From contig JADHVL010000007.1 in NCBI GenBank assembly GCA_016784025.1, positions 1-64,000 on the forward strand: DNA of 64,000 nt. The letters run 5' to 3'. This document shows positions 49,443 through 59,399 of the stretch, piece by piece (position 1 is the stretch's first letter; each line of letters opens with the position of its first letter). The stretch comes from Fidelibacterota bacterium. Its GTDB lineage: Bacteria > Fidelibacterota > UBA8477 > JABMPR01. Made by a program: the position numbers and the translations under genes. The notes beneath the pieces are model-generated. The model did no database searches. It was not told the origin of the DNA and saw only the letters and a program-made list of their open reading frames with translations.

Positions 49443-52400
49443 ATGAACGATAACTCAATACAAAGAATATTCCTGGCAATACTGCTTCTGGGCCTGGTCT
49501 CAGATGTCTTTGCAAAGGATGATAGACCCCACTTATTGGCAAAACCCGCTACCGTCGAGTTTGAGTTATTCTCTGGCAATAATATCAGCAACTGGATCGG
49601 CAATCAGGGACATTTGGCCAGTCATGTTCCCACCGGCGATTCTGGTGGTGAGTGGCCAGCGGGATCTGGAAAAACTGTTATATTTGCCTCAGGTATTTGG
49701 GTTCTTGGCCAGATCGATGGAAAAATTCACAGTGCTGTAGCTGAATATTCAAGCGAATGGATGCCTGGCACCATTCCTTATGACACCCAAACCCACCTTC
49801 CCACCAGTGGCTTTCCAGACAATACAACTGAGCATCAAATCTACTCGATTAGAGAAGGGGACAGCTCTGATCCAGACTCTGAAAATTATAGTCGTGAATA
49901 TGCCAGCTGGCCGGCATCCGATGGCGCACCAGCTCATGACGGTGAATATTTCACAGATCTGAATGCCAACAACACCTGGGATGCAGGCGAGCCCTACCAG
50001 GACTTCGATCTTGATGGAGACTATGATGCTCCTGATGGATATTTGAATACTGGTCAGGATCCACCACTTCTTTCAGGCGAAACCCAGGCCTGGTGGGTCA
50101 TGAATGATTTGGACACAACTCTCCATGGTTTATGGTGGAATACGGAAACGGAGCCGGAACCCTTGGGTGTGGAAGCACATGTCTTGGTGTACACCCGGGC
50201 AGACGATCCAATTTATGAGAACGTCCAATTCAGAACCGTAACAATTGTCAATAAAGGGGGTCACAGCATTGACTCTACCTATTTCTCAATTTGGTCGGAT
50301 GTGGATTTGGGTGATGCCGCCGATGATATGGGTGGCTGTGACTCAAGCTTATCGCTGGCATATATATACAATGGCCGCCCCCTGGATCGGACCTATGGGC
50401 TAAGACCACCGGCAGTAGGTTATGATCTGCTCCAGGGACCTCTAGTCAATTCACCTGGTGAAACTACGCTTTATGAGGGCAGCACCTACACAGATGTGAG
50501 CACACTTGATATGACAGCCTTTATCCTGATTACGAAGAGCAACCCTTTTCCTGATCCTGGAAATGTGATAGAAGCATATAACATGGTGCAAGGGCTCCAT
50601 CATGATTCAGGATTGCCAATTGTAGATCCCTGGGGCAATATTACCACTTTTCATGTAGCTGGTGATCCAGTGGCAAACACTGGCTGGACAGCTCATAATA
50701 GTTACTGGCTTGGCGATAAAAGAATTCTCATGAGCACCGGTCCCTTCCATATGGAACCCTGGGATGACACAAACAACAATGGTCTGGCTGATTTCGGTGA
50801 GCCCGGTGTTCAGATTATTCACACCGCACTGATCATAGTGGATGGTGCCAACAACCTTGATGCCATCACCAATTTGAAATATGTGAGTCGCTATGTTCAG
50901 GACGACTATGATAATGGATTTGAGATGTATTCATTGGAGCAGCCAGAGCTATCCTCAAGTGCCTACGATCAGGAGATCATCCTCAACTGGTATGAAGGCG
51001 CAGAGGAGTATGAAACTCTGCTACGGGGCACTTATAAATTTGAGGGGTATAACCTTTATCAGGGAGAATCCCTTGAAGGTCCCTGGACTTTAGTCTCTGT
51101 ATACGACGAGATAAACGGAATCGGTGTCATTCAGGAGCGAAGATTTGATGAGTATGGCTTTTTAGAGAATATAGCAGTACAGTTTGGAGACGATACCGGC
51201 CTTGAACATATCGTCTCCATCACTGAAGACTACTTGAATGAGGGTGTACCTCTTATCAATAACAAAGCCTATTATTTTGCTGTAGATGCCTATGCCTACT
51301 CTGATTATGCTCTACCCAGTGTAATTGAAAGTGAGATGCAGGTCATTTCAGTTCGACCTCATAAAAAATTTAATTCTGCAAATGTGGGTGAAATGCTCGA
51401 ATTAGAGCATGCTGGGAAGGCCGAAGTTAGCCTATCTATTGAGGTCCTGGATCCCAGTAAATTGAAGGATTTGGATTATGAGCTTGGATTCAAGTTCGAT
51501 TCCACTCGATCCCTGGGGCAATGGCATCTGATCAACACCAGCGCATCACCACAGGATACCATGATTCAGAGCGCATGGTTTGATGAAAACACAAGGCGAA
51601 ATGCTGAACAACATTACCTGGATGGATTTGAATTATCCATTGGAGAGATAACGTTTTCGCCCCCCACCTATAAAAGTAGCTGGGAACAAACCACCAATAT
51701 TGAAGGAACGGCCTTTGAGACTTTAACTTTAAGGGCGCTTTCAGATGGTGGTGTTGATTCCCTGGCCTACGATGTCTCGGGAACCCAATTGGTCCATCTT
51801 GACACACTTTTTGGTCCAGGTAACTATTGGGACTATTACGAAATCGAAGAGCGCAGTGATGGAACCTATTTTATACTGAATAAGGCTACCCAACATGATG
51901 TTCTCATCCAGGGATTTGCTTCCAAATTTGGTGCTCAGGGTGGTGATCGTGTCGCTGACATACCGGGTATCGGAGGTGGTTCCACCGATCTTGAATTTCT
52001 TCAATCTGATCTTGAAGTACGCTTTACAGCACAAGGTCAAAACGCCTCTTTATACTCAGCGGCAACTGGGTATGTGCCCATGATAATACAGATACCCTTT
52101 GAAATTTGGGATATCGAGCGCAATGTTCAACTCTGTGTTGGGATCAGGGACAACAATCACAGTGGTGGTATTCAAGATACTACACTTGAAGATTGGGAAC
52201 ATACGCTGGACTGGGATTGGGTGATGGTTTTTGATCGTGATTATGAGATCTATGGCGCTGAAGTAGATTCATTGTTTAACAATCCCTATTCAGGCTGGTG
52301 CTGGGAGTTCAATGTCCAATCCAAATTCTCCATTGGTGATGTAATGTCTATCCAATTCCTGAATCCAGTAAAAGCTGGGGTAGATGTATACTCGTGGAGC

Positions 52401-52736
52401 ACTGAAGTGGCCGGAACAGCCTATGATGAAGATGCGCTGGATATGATTCGGGTTTTCCCCAATCCTTATTTCGGATATCAGTCCGAACAATCCAGCTTTT
52501 CAGAACCTTATGTAACCATTAGCAATCTTCCTGAACAGGAATGCACTATTCGTATCTACAGTTTGGGAGGAACCCTGGTCCGGCGCTTTGATCACGAACT
52601 GGGGACTTATGAATATTGGGATCTTCTCAACGAGCATAGATGGCCTGTTGCCAGTGGAGTTTATATCGTGCATATCGAGGTGCCCGCGCTGGGGAATAAA
52701 ATTCTGAAGGTGGCTGTTTTTCAACCGGATCGATAA
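49443..52736 (+). CDS. Array paralogue 3: secreted protein with FN3-like and sorting domains
   Basis: Same architecture; 'KPATVEFELFSGNNISNWIGNQGHLASHVPTGDSGGEWPAGSGKTVIFASGIWVLGQIDGK'. Confidence 0.88.
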   Translation: MNDNSIQRIFLAILLLGLVSDVFAKDDRPHLLAKPATVEFELFSGNNISNWIGNQGHLASHVPTGDSGGEWPAGSGKTVIFASGIWVLGQIDGKIHSAVAEYSSEWMPGTIPYDTQTHLPTSGFPDNTTEHQIYSIREGDSSDPDSENYSREYASWPASDGAPAHDGEYFTDLNANNTWDAGEPYQDFDLDGDYDAPDGYLNTGQDPPLLSGETQAWWVMNDLDTTLHGLWWNTETEPEPLGVEAHVLVYTRADDPIYENVQFRTVTIVNKGGHSIDSTYFSIWSDVDLGDAADDMGGCDSSLSLAYIYNGRPLDRTYGLRPPAVGYDLLQGPLVNSPGETTLYEGSTYTDVSTLDMTAFILITKSNPFPDPGNVIEAYNMVQGLHHDSGLPIVDPWGNITTFHVAGDPVANTGWTAHNSYWLGDKRILMSTGPFHMEPWDDTNNNGLADFGEPGVQIIHTALIIVDGANNLDAITNLKYVSRYVQDDYDNGFEMYSLEQPELSSSAYDQEIILNWYEGAEEYETLLRGTYKFEGYNLYQGESLEGPWTLVSVYDEINGIGVIQERRFDEYGFLENIAVQFGDDTGLEHIVSITEDYLNEGVPLINNKAYYFAVDAYAYSDYALPSVIESEMQVISVRPHKKFNSANVGEMLELEHAGKAEVSLSIEVLDPSKLKDLDYELGFKFDSTRSLGQWHLINTSASPQDTMIQSAWFDENTRRNAEQHYLDGFELSIGEITFSPPTYKSSWEQTTNIEGTAFETLTLRALSDGGVDSLAYDVSGTQLVHLDTLFGPGNYWDYYEIEERSDGTYFILNKATQHDVLIQGFASKFGAQGGDRVADIPGIGGGSTDLEFLQSDLEVRFTAQGQNASLYSAATGYVPMIIQIPFEIWDIERNVQLCVGIRDNNHSGGIQDTTLEDWEHTLDWDWVMVFDRDYEIYGAEVDSLFNNPYSGWCWEFNVQSKFSIGDVMSIQFLNPVKAGVDVYSWSTEVAGTAYDEDALDMIRVFPNPYFGYQSEQSSFSEPYVTISNLPEQECTIRIYSLGGTLVRRFDHELGTYEYWDLLNEHRWPVASGVYIVHIEVPALGNKILKVAVFQPDR

Positions 52737-52748
52737 GCCCTGAATCCA

Positions 52749-55700
52749 ATGTATTTTAACCCAAAACACAGATGCTTAATTACCGTATTATTATTACTAT
52801 TATGTTCAACGCCGAGTGTGCTGTCAAAGGATTCTAACTCAAACACTCTGGTAAAACCCTCCACAGTAGAATATGAACGCTTTGAGGGAAACAATATTAG
52901 CAATTGGATGGACAATCAGGGTGCCCTGGTGAGCGTCCATGCAATAGGTAATGGTGCTGGTGAATGGCCTGCAGGTTCAGGTAAAGGAGCAATATTTCAT
53001 TCTGGAATATGGGTGATTGGCAAGATTGATAACGAAATAAGTAGTGCTGTGGCAGAGTACAGATCAGAATGGACACCTGGCAGCATTCCCTATGATACAC
53101 AGACACAACTCCCAACCAGTGACTCACCACCAAATACGACAGATCATCAAATCTATTATATTTCTCATGGAAATTCTTCGGACCCCTTATCTGAAAACTA
53201 TAATCGTGAATATGCTACCTGGCCAGTATCGGATGGTGCACCAGCCCACGATGGGGAATATTTCACCGATCTCAATGGCAACGAGCTTTGGGAGACGAAT
53301 GAGAGCTTTGAGGATTTCAACAGGAATGGTAGCTATGATGCACCTGATGGTCTGCTGGTCACTGGTGAAGATCCACCCCTGTTTATTGGTGACACACAAG
53401 CCTGGTATGTCATGAATGATTGGGATACCACGGCGCATCATAATATGTGGCGTACAGTTCCTCTGGGTCTTGAATCCCAGGTCCTGATTTATACCAGGAG
53501 TGATGATCCCATCTATGAAAATGTACAGTTCCAGACAGTGACCCTGATAAACAAGGGCGGACAGACAATTGACGATGCTTATTATGGCTATTTTATCGAC
53601 TGCGATATAGGCTCTGCCCACGATGATTATGCGGGATGCGACACCAGCCTGTCATTGGGATATAGCTACAATGGACGTGCCAACGACCGAGATTATGGGC
53701 AAACACCACCAGCAGTAGGATATGATTTTTTGCAGGGTCCCATGATAGAATCCATGGGAGATACGGTCTGGAACAATAACATAGTATTTACCCAACGCCG
53801 AAAATTAGAAATGACTTCTTTTGAATTATTTCGCGGCGGTAGCGCTCGATTGTATGCTCCTTCAACTGCCCTGGAAGCCTACAATTATATGCAAGGCTTG
53901 ACCGCTGAGGGCGAACACTGGCATGAACGATTCGATGACACTCAACCAGTTACCAATTTTCTCTACCCAGGCGATCCTGTCACTGGCAATGGATGGACAG
54001 AATATGATGATCACCCCGTAGGTGATCGAGCAAGTCTCATGAGCACGGGTCCCTTTGCCATAGCGCCCTGGGATGATATGAATAGCAACAGCTGGCCCGA
54101 TTTTGGTGAACCAGGTGTTCAGGTCATTCATTCTGCGGTGATTATAGTGGATGGCGTAAATCACCTGGATGCAGTTACCAATCTGAAATATGTGAGTCGC
54201 TATGTCCAGAACGACTTTGACCATGGATTTGAGAATTATGCCATGGAAATGCCACGACTATCTGCAAGCTCCCACGATCAGGAGATTGTTCTTAATTGGT
54301 ATGAGGGAGCAGATGAGTATGAGACTATTGCTACGGGGTCTTATGAATTTGAGGGTTATAATCTCTATCAAGGAGCTTCAATAGAGGGTCCCTGGACCAG
54401 ACTGGCTACCTACGACCTGATCAATAATATTGGAGCTATTTATGATGAGGAATATGATGATTCTGGTTTTCTAGAATTCCGTGTGGTTCAGGAGGGTACT
54501 GATTCTGGACTGGAACATCTCGTATCCATTCAGGAGGATGCCTTGAATGATGAAGCGCCCCTTATCAATAACAAGGAATATTATTTTGCCCTGAGTGCAT
54601 ATGCATATTCTGAATCCGCCTTACCTCATACAATTGAGAGCATTAAGCATATTCATCCAGTTCGTCCACACAAAAGCTATACGTCTGCTGGTGTGAGAGA
54701 TACCCTTGAAGTGGAGCACAATGGGCAATCAGAGGTTTTGCTTACGGTGGATGTGCTGGATCCAGGACAACTAACTGGTCTAAATTATAAACTGGGGTTC
54801 GAATATGATTCAACTGAAGCCTTAGCCCGTTGGCATGTGACGCGGAGGTCGGTCTCATTTCAGGATACCGCTACACAGAGTGACTGGACTGATATAGATT
54901 GGTATCGGGATAGGCATTTCCCAGGCGAAAAGGTATACATAGATGGATTTGATTTGAGTATAGACGATATTTCCTTTCAACCACCTGCATACAAAAAGCA
55001 TTGGGAGCAAATCAAGAACGTAGTAGCTGACACGAGCTGGGTAGAGAGCTTTTTAGCTGTTTCACCTGGTGGGGTTGATAGTCTAATGATCGTGGAGGGT
55101 GATACGATCTCTCTGATTGATTTTTTAGGACCTCTTGAACATCATTGGGATAGTTATGTATTTTTTATCCGTGAAGAGGGAACTCAAACCTGGTTTGATA
55201 TACCCCGAGAGGAATCACACAATGTTAGTATTCAGGCTTTTGCCTCACACTTCGGTGCCCAGGGTGGTGATCGTCTCGCTGACATACCGGGTATAGGAGG
55301 GGGATCCAACAATCTTGAATTTCTACAATCTGATCTTGAGCTGCATTTTACTGGTTCTGGTCAAATCGCATCAAAATATGATAGCCGAACTGGCCACATT
55401 CCTGAATTGACAACTGTGCCTTTTGAGGTCTGGGACATGGAACGGGATAGGCAGCTATGTGTGGCTTTTTTGGATACGGACACATCAGGTGTTATTCAGG
55501 ATACGAGCAAGGAGGATTGGGAACATACCCTTGGTCTGGATTGGGTCATCGTTTTCGATCGTGATTATGCAACATATGGTACCCAGGTTGACTCATTCTT
55601 CGATAATCCTTATTCAGGATGGTGCTGGCAGTTCGATGATGAATCAAAGTTTTCCATTGGTGATGTAGTATCCATCCAATTCCTGAATCCCGTTAAAGCA

Positions 55701-56060
55701 GGTGTCGATGTATACAGCTGGAGCACTGAAGTGGCCGGCACAGCCTATGATGAAGATGCTCTGGATCTGATACAGATTTTCCCCAATCCTTATTTCGGAT
55801 ATCAGTCAGAACAATCCAGTTTCTCTGAACCATATGTCACCATGAGCAATCTGCCTGAGCAGGCGTGTACCATTCGCATCTACAGTTTGGGAGGTACCCT
55901 GGTCCGACGGTTTGATCACGAAGTGGGGACTTATGAATATTGGGATCTTCTCAACGAGCATAGATGGCCCGTTGCCAGTGGCGTTTATATCGTGCATATC
56001 GAAGTACCCGACCTGGGGAATAAAATCCTGAAAGTGGCAGTCTTTCAACCAGAGAGATAA
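52749..56060 (+). CDS. Array paralogue 4: secreted protein with FN3-like and sorting domains
   Basis: Same architecture with divergent N-block 'MDNQGALVSVHAIGNGAGEWPAGSGKGAIFHSGIWVIGKIDNEISSAVAEYRSEW'. Confidence 0.88.
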   Translation: MYFNPKHRCLITVLLLLLCSTPSVLSKDSNSNTLVKPSTVEYERFEGNNISNWMDNQGALVSVHAIGNGAGEWPAGSGKGAIFHSGIWVIGKIDNEISSAVAEYRSEWTPGSIPYDTQTQLPTSDSPPNTTDHQIYYISHGNSSDPLSENYNREYATWPVSDGAPAHDGEYFTDLNGNELWETNESFEDFNRNGSYDAPDGLLVTGEDPPLFIGDTQAWYVMNDWDTTAHHNMWRTVPLGLESQVLIYTRSDDPIYENVQFQTVTLINKGGQTIDDAYYGYFIDCDIGSAHDDYAGCDTSLSLGYSYNGRANDRDYGQTPPAVGYDFLQGPMIESMGDTVWNNNIVFTQRRKLEMTSFELFRGGSARLYAPSTALEAYNYMQGLTAEGEHWHERFDDTQPVTNFLYPGDPVTGNGWTEYDDHPVGDRASLMSTGPFAIAPWDDMNSNSWPDFGEPGVQVIHSAVIIVDGVNHLDAVTNLKYVSRYVQNDFDHGFENYAMEMPRLSASSHDQEIVLNWYEGADEYETIATGSYEFEGYNLYQGASIEGPWTRLATYDLINNIGAIYDEEYDDSGFLEFRVVQEGTDSGLEHLVSIQEDALNDEAPLINNKEYYFALSAYAYSESALPHTIESIKHIHPVRPHKSYTSAGVRDTLEVEHNGQSEVLLTVDVLDPGQLTGLNYKLGFEYDSTEALARWHVTRRSVSFQDTATQSDWTDIDWYRDRHFPGEKVYIDGFDLSIDDISFQPPAYKKHWEQIKNVVADTSWVESFLAVSPGGVDSLMIVEGDTISLIDFLGPLEHHWDSYVFFIREEGTQTWFDIPREESHNVSIQAFASHFGAQGGDRLADIPGIGGGSNNLEFLQSDLELHFTGSGQIASKYDSRTGHIPELTTVPFEVWDMERDRQLCVAFLDTDTSGVIQDTSKEDWEHTLGLDWVIVFDRDYATYGTQVDSFFDNPYSGWCWQFDDESKFSIGDVVSIQFLNPVKAGVDVYSWSTEVAGTAYDEDALDLIQIFPNPYFGYQSEQSSFSEPYVTMSNLPEQACTIRIYSLGGTLVRRFDHEVGTYEYWDLLNEHRWPVASGVYIVHIEVPDLGNKILKVAVFQPER

Positions 56061-56072
56061 GTATTGAATCCA

Positions 56073-59000
56073 ATGAACTATAACTCAAAACACAGATTAT
56101 TCCTGGCAATACTGATTCTGGGATTCGTCACAAATGGTTATACAAAGGACCATGGACATCATTTATTAGCAAAGCCGTCCACACATGAGTTAGAGTTATT
56201 CTCCGGCAACAATATCAGTAACTGGATTGGGAACGATGGACATTTGACCACTCATCAGGCTACGGGTAATTCAGGCTGTGAATGGCCTGTGGGCTCTGGC
56301 AATAAAACTATTTTTGCGGCTGGGATATGGGTAACCGGAAAAGTCGATGGTGAAATCCGCAGCGCAGCAGCTGAGTACAGTTCTGAATGGACACCTGGTA
56401 TCATTCCTTACGATACACAAACCAAACAGCCCACCAGTGACACCCCACTCAATACACCAGAACACCAGATCTACTATATTCAGCAGGGAAATTCTTCAGA
56501 CCTCTCATCGCAGGACTATAATCGAGAATACGCTACCTGGCCAGCATCTGATGGTGCACCATCACATGATGGTGAATATTTCAATGATCTAAATGGCAAT
56601 GGAGTCTGGGACTCAGGCGAGAGTTTCGAAGATTTCGACAGAAATGGCATCTATGATGCACCTGATGGACTGCTGGTCACTGGTGAAGATCCACCCCTGT
56701 TTATTGGTGACACACAAGCCTGGTGGGTTATGAATGATTGGGATACCACGGGACATAATAATTTATGGAATACAGCACCTCTGGGTCTTGAAGCCCAGGT
56801 CCTGATATATACTCGAAGTGAGGACCCCATCTATGAAAATGTACAATTCCACACAGTGACCCTGGTCAACAAGGGAGGGCAGCTCATTGAATATACTAAA
56901 TATGGTTGTTGGAGCGATTGTGATATAGGTGATCCTAACGATGATTATGCGGGTTGTGATATCAGCCAATCATTGGGATATACTTATAATGGATTAGCCA
57001 GTGACCGGGATTACGGGTTAAGACCACCAGCGGTAGGATATGATTTCCTCCAGGGTCCCATGATAGAATCAGAGGGGGATACGGTTTGGAACAATGATGT
57101 AGCATTTGCCCACCATCGGACACTGGGAATGACTGCTTTTGAATTGTTTATTAATGGGTCCAGTCTATTGAGTGATCCTGAAACGGCAGGGGAAGCCTAT
57201 AACTATATGCATGGTAGACAAGGTCAGACAGGTGGCCCATTCCTGGATCCTTCAGGCAATGTGACAACCTATCTCTACCCTGGTGATCCGGCAACGCGCT
57301 CAGGCTGGACTCAATTTGATGACAGCCCCATAGGTGATCGAAGGGCTCTAATGAGCACGGGTTTCTTTGATCTACCCCCCTGGGATGATACAAATGACGA
57401 TGGGAGGGCAGATTTTGGAGAACCTGGAGTCCAGATCATACACTCTGCATTGATAATAGTGGATGGTGCTGACCACGTCAATGCAGTCACCAATCTGAAA
57501 TATGTTAGCAGGTATACCCAAACTAGCTTTGACAGGGGCTTTGAGACAATTCCCATGGAGAAACCACAGCTATCTGCAAGTTCTCACGATCAAGAGATCA
57601 TTCTCAATTGGAGTGAGGGCGCAGATGCCTATGAAGCTATTAGAATAGGGCCCTTTGAATTTGAGGGCTATAATCTTTATCAAGGGTATTCTGCCACTGG
57701 TCCCTGGACCCGACTGGCCACATTTGATGTCTCAAATGGAGTGGGAGTCATCAAGGATTTGCGATATAATGATGTTGGACATCTTGAAACACATGTGGTT
57801 CAGGAGGGAAATGATTCTGGACTGGAACGTCTCGTATCCATTTGGAACGATGCTTTGAATGATGAAGCGCCACTGACCAATAACAAAGCCTATTATTTTG
57901 CCGTGTCGGCTTATGCTTACCATGGAGAAGCCATACCAAAGACACTTGAGAGCGAGAAACGAATTATCAGTGCCAGACCGCATGTAAGTCGCCATGGTGC
58001 AGCTCCCCGGGATACTCTGACTATTAATCGGCCAGAAAATGGTGAGATGTTTATCACTGTTGAGATCCAGGATCCCAGTCAATTAACAGGATCAGACTAT
58101 GAAATTGGATTTGAGTATGATTCAAGCACCTCTATGGGACGCTGGCAATTACTCCGTGGCAATACATTGTCTGCAGATACTCTTTTCAGGAGTGAGTGGT
58201 TTGAGAATTTACTCTGTGACTGGCATTGGAGTCATGGTTATCAAGAATTATCATTTAGTTACTATTTCGATGGTTTTGAATTATCCATAAGTGATATTTC
58301 TTTTCAAGAACCAAAGTATAAGACGGGTTGGGAACAGAAGGTTAACCTTGAAGAAACCCAATTTGATACGCTGGAACTTTTGGCAGTCTCTCCTGGAGGT
58401 GTGGATCATTTGGCCTGGACTGACGCAACCATGACTGACACCGTCCATCTCGATACACTTTATGGATCTAACCACTATTATGATCGATTTGAGATTCGAG
58501 AAGTCGGATCACGAACATACTTCGATTTGATCAGAGCGGACCACCATGATGTTATCATTCAGGGGTTTGCATCTAAATTTGGTGGTCAGAATGGTGATCG
58601 CCTCGCTGACATACCGGGTATAGGAGGGGGATCCAACAACCTTGAATTTCTCAAGGCAGATCTAGAGATACGTTTTACCGAAGCAGGTCAGAACGCTTCG
58701 CTCTATGCCGCCTCTGCCGGCTATGTCCCTGTTCTTACCCATATCCCCTATGAAATTTGGGATATTGAACGCAATATTCAACTCTGTGTTGGGATCAATG
58801 ACAATAACAGGACGGGTGGTAATCAGGATACTACCGTTGCAGATTGGGAGCAGACCCTGGACCTGGATTGGGTGATGGTTTTTGATCGTGATTATGAGAT
58901 TTATGGCGCTGAAACAGAATCACTCTTCAATAATCCCAATTCAGGTTGGTGCTGGCAATTCAGGCATACTTCCAAATTCTCAATTGGTGATGTGGTATTC

Positions 59001-59387
59001 ATCCAGTTCTTGAATCCTGTAGAGGCTGGGGTAGATGTGTATAGGTGGAGCACTGATGTGGCTGGAATGACTTATGATGAAGATGCACTGGATATGATCC
59101 AGGTTTTTCCCAATCCATATTTCGGATATCAATCGGAGCAATCCAGCTTTTCAGAGCCTTTTGTAACCTTTAGCAATCTACCTGAGCAGGAATGCAAAAT
59201 TCGCATATATAGTTTGGGTGGTCACTTGGTCCGACGCTTTGATCATGAGGTGGGCACTTACGAATATTGGGATCTGCTCAATGAGCACGGATATGCTGTA
59301 GCCAGTGGTGTTTATATTGTGCACATCGAGGTACCAGGCCTGGGGAATAAAATCTTGAAAGTGGCTGTCTTTCAACCAGAGAGATAG
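56073..59387 (+). CDS. Array paralogue 5: secreted protein with FN3-like and sorting domains
   Basis: Same architecture; ATG 56073 aligns with the 'CCAATGAA' starts of copies 2 and 3 (ORF track used TTG 56064). Confidence 0.88.
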   Translation: MNYNSKHRLFLAILILGFVTNGYTKDHGHHLLAKPSTHELELFSGNNISNWIGNDGHLTTHQATGNSGCEWPVGSGNKTIFAAGIWVTGKVDGEIRSAAAEYSSEWTPGIIPYDTQTKQPTSDTPLNTPEHQIYYIQQGNSSDLSSQDYNREYATWPASDGAPSHDGEYFNDLNGNGVWDSGESFEDFDRNGIYDAPDGLLVTGEDPPLFIGDTQAWWVMNDWDTTGHNNLWNTAPLGLEAQVLIYTRSEDPIYENVQFHTVTLVNKGGQLIEYTKYGCWSDCDIGDPNDDYAGCDISQSLGYTYNGLASDRDYGLRPPAVGYDFLQGPMIESEGDTVWNNDVAFAHHRTLGMTAFELFINGSSLLSDPETAGEAYNYMHGRQGQTGGPFLDPSGNVTTYLYPGDPATRSGWTQFDDSPIGDRRALMSTGFFDLPPWDDTNDDGRADFGEPGVQIIHSALIIVDGADHVNAVTNLKYVSRYTQTSFDRGFETIPMEKPQLSASSHDQEIILNWSEGADAYEAIRIGPFEFEGYNLYQGYSATGPWTRLATFDVSNGVGVIKDLRYNDVGHLETHVVQEGNDSGLERLVSIWNDALNDEAPLTNNKAYYFAVSAYAYHGEAIPKTLESEKRIISARPHVSRHGAAPRDTLTINRPENGEMFITVEIQDPSQLTGSDYEIGFEYDSSTSMGRWQLLRGNTLSADTLFRSEWFENLLCDWHWSHGYQELSFSYYFDGFELSISDISFQEPKYKTGWEQKVNLEETQFDTLELLAVSPGGVDHLAWTDATMTDTVHLDTLYGSNHYYDRFEIREVGSRTYFDLIRADHHDVIIQGFASKFGGQNGDRLADIPGIGGGSNNLEFLKADLEIRFTEAGQNASLYAASAGYVPVLTHIPYEIWDIERNIQLCVGINDNNRTGGNQDTTVADWEQTLDLDWVMVFDRDYEIYGAETESLFNNPNSGWCWQFRHTSKFSIGDVVFIQFLNPVEAGVDVYRWSTDVAGMTYDEDALDMIQVFPNPYFGYQSEQSSFSEPFVTFSNLPEQECKIRIYSLGGHLVRRFDHEVGTYEYWDLLNEHGYAVASGVYIVHIEVPGLGNKILKVAVFQPER

Positions 59388-59399
59388 AGACGAACACCC

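Noticed and set aside
53187-53621. Minus-strand ORFs inside the array (e.g. 53187-53621, 57732-58082, 60061-60456, 60618-61022)
   Set aside because: Antisense to strongly supported, homologous plus-strand CDS; recurring similar antisense ORFs merely mirror the paralogous coding sequence.
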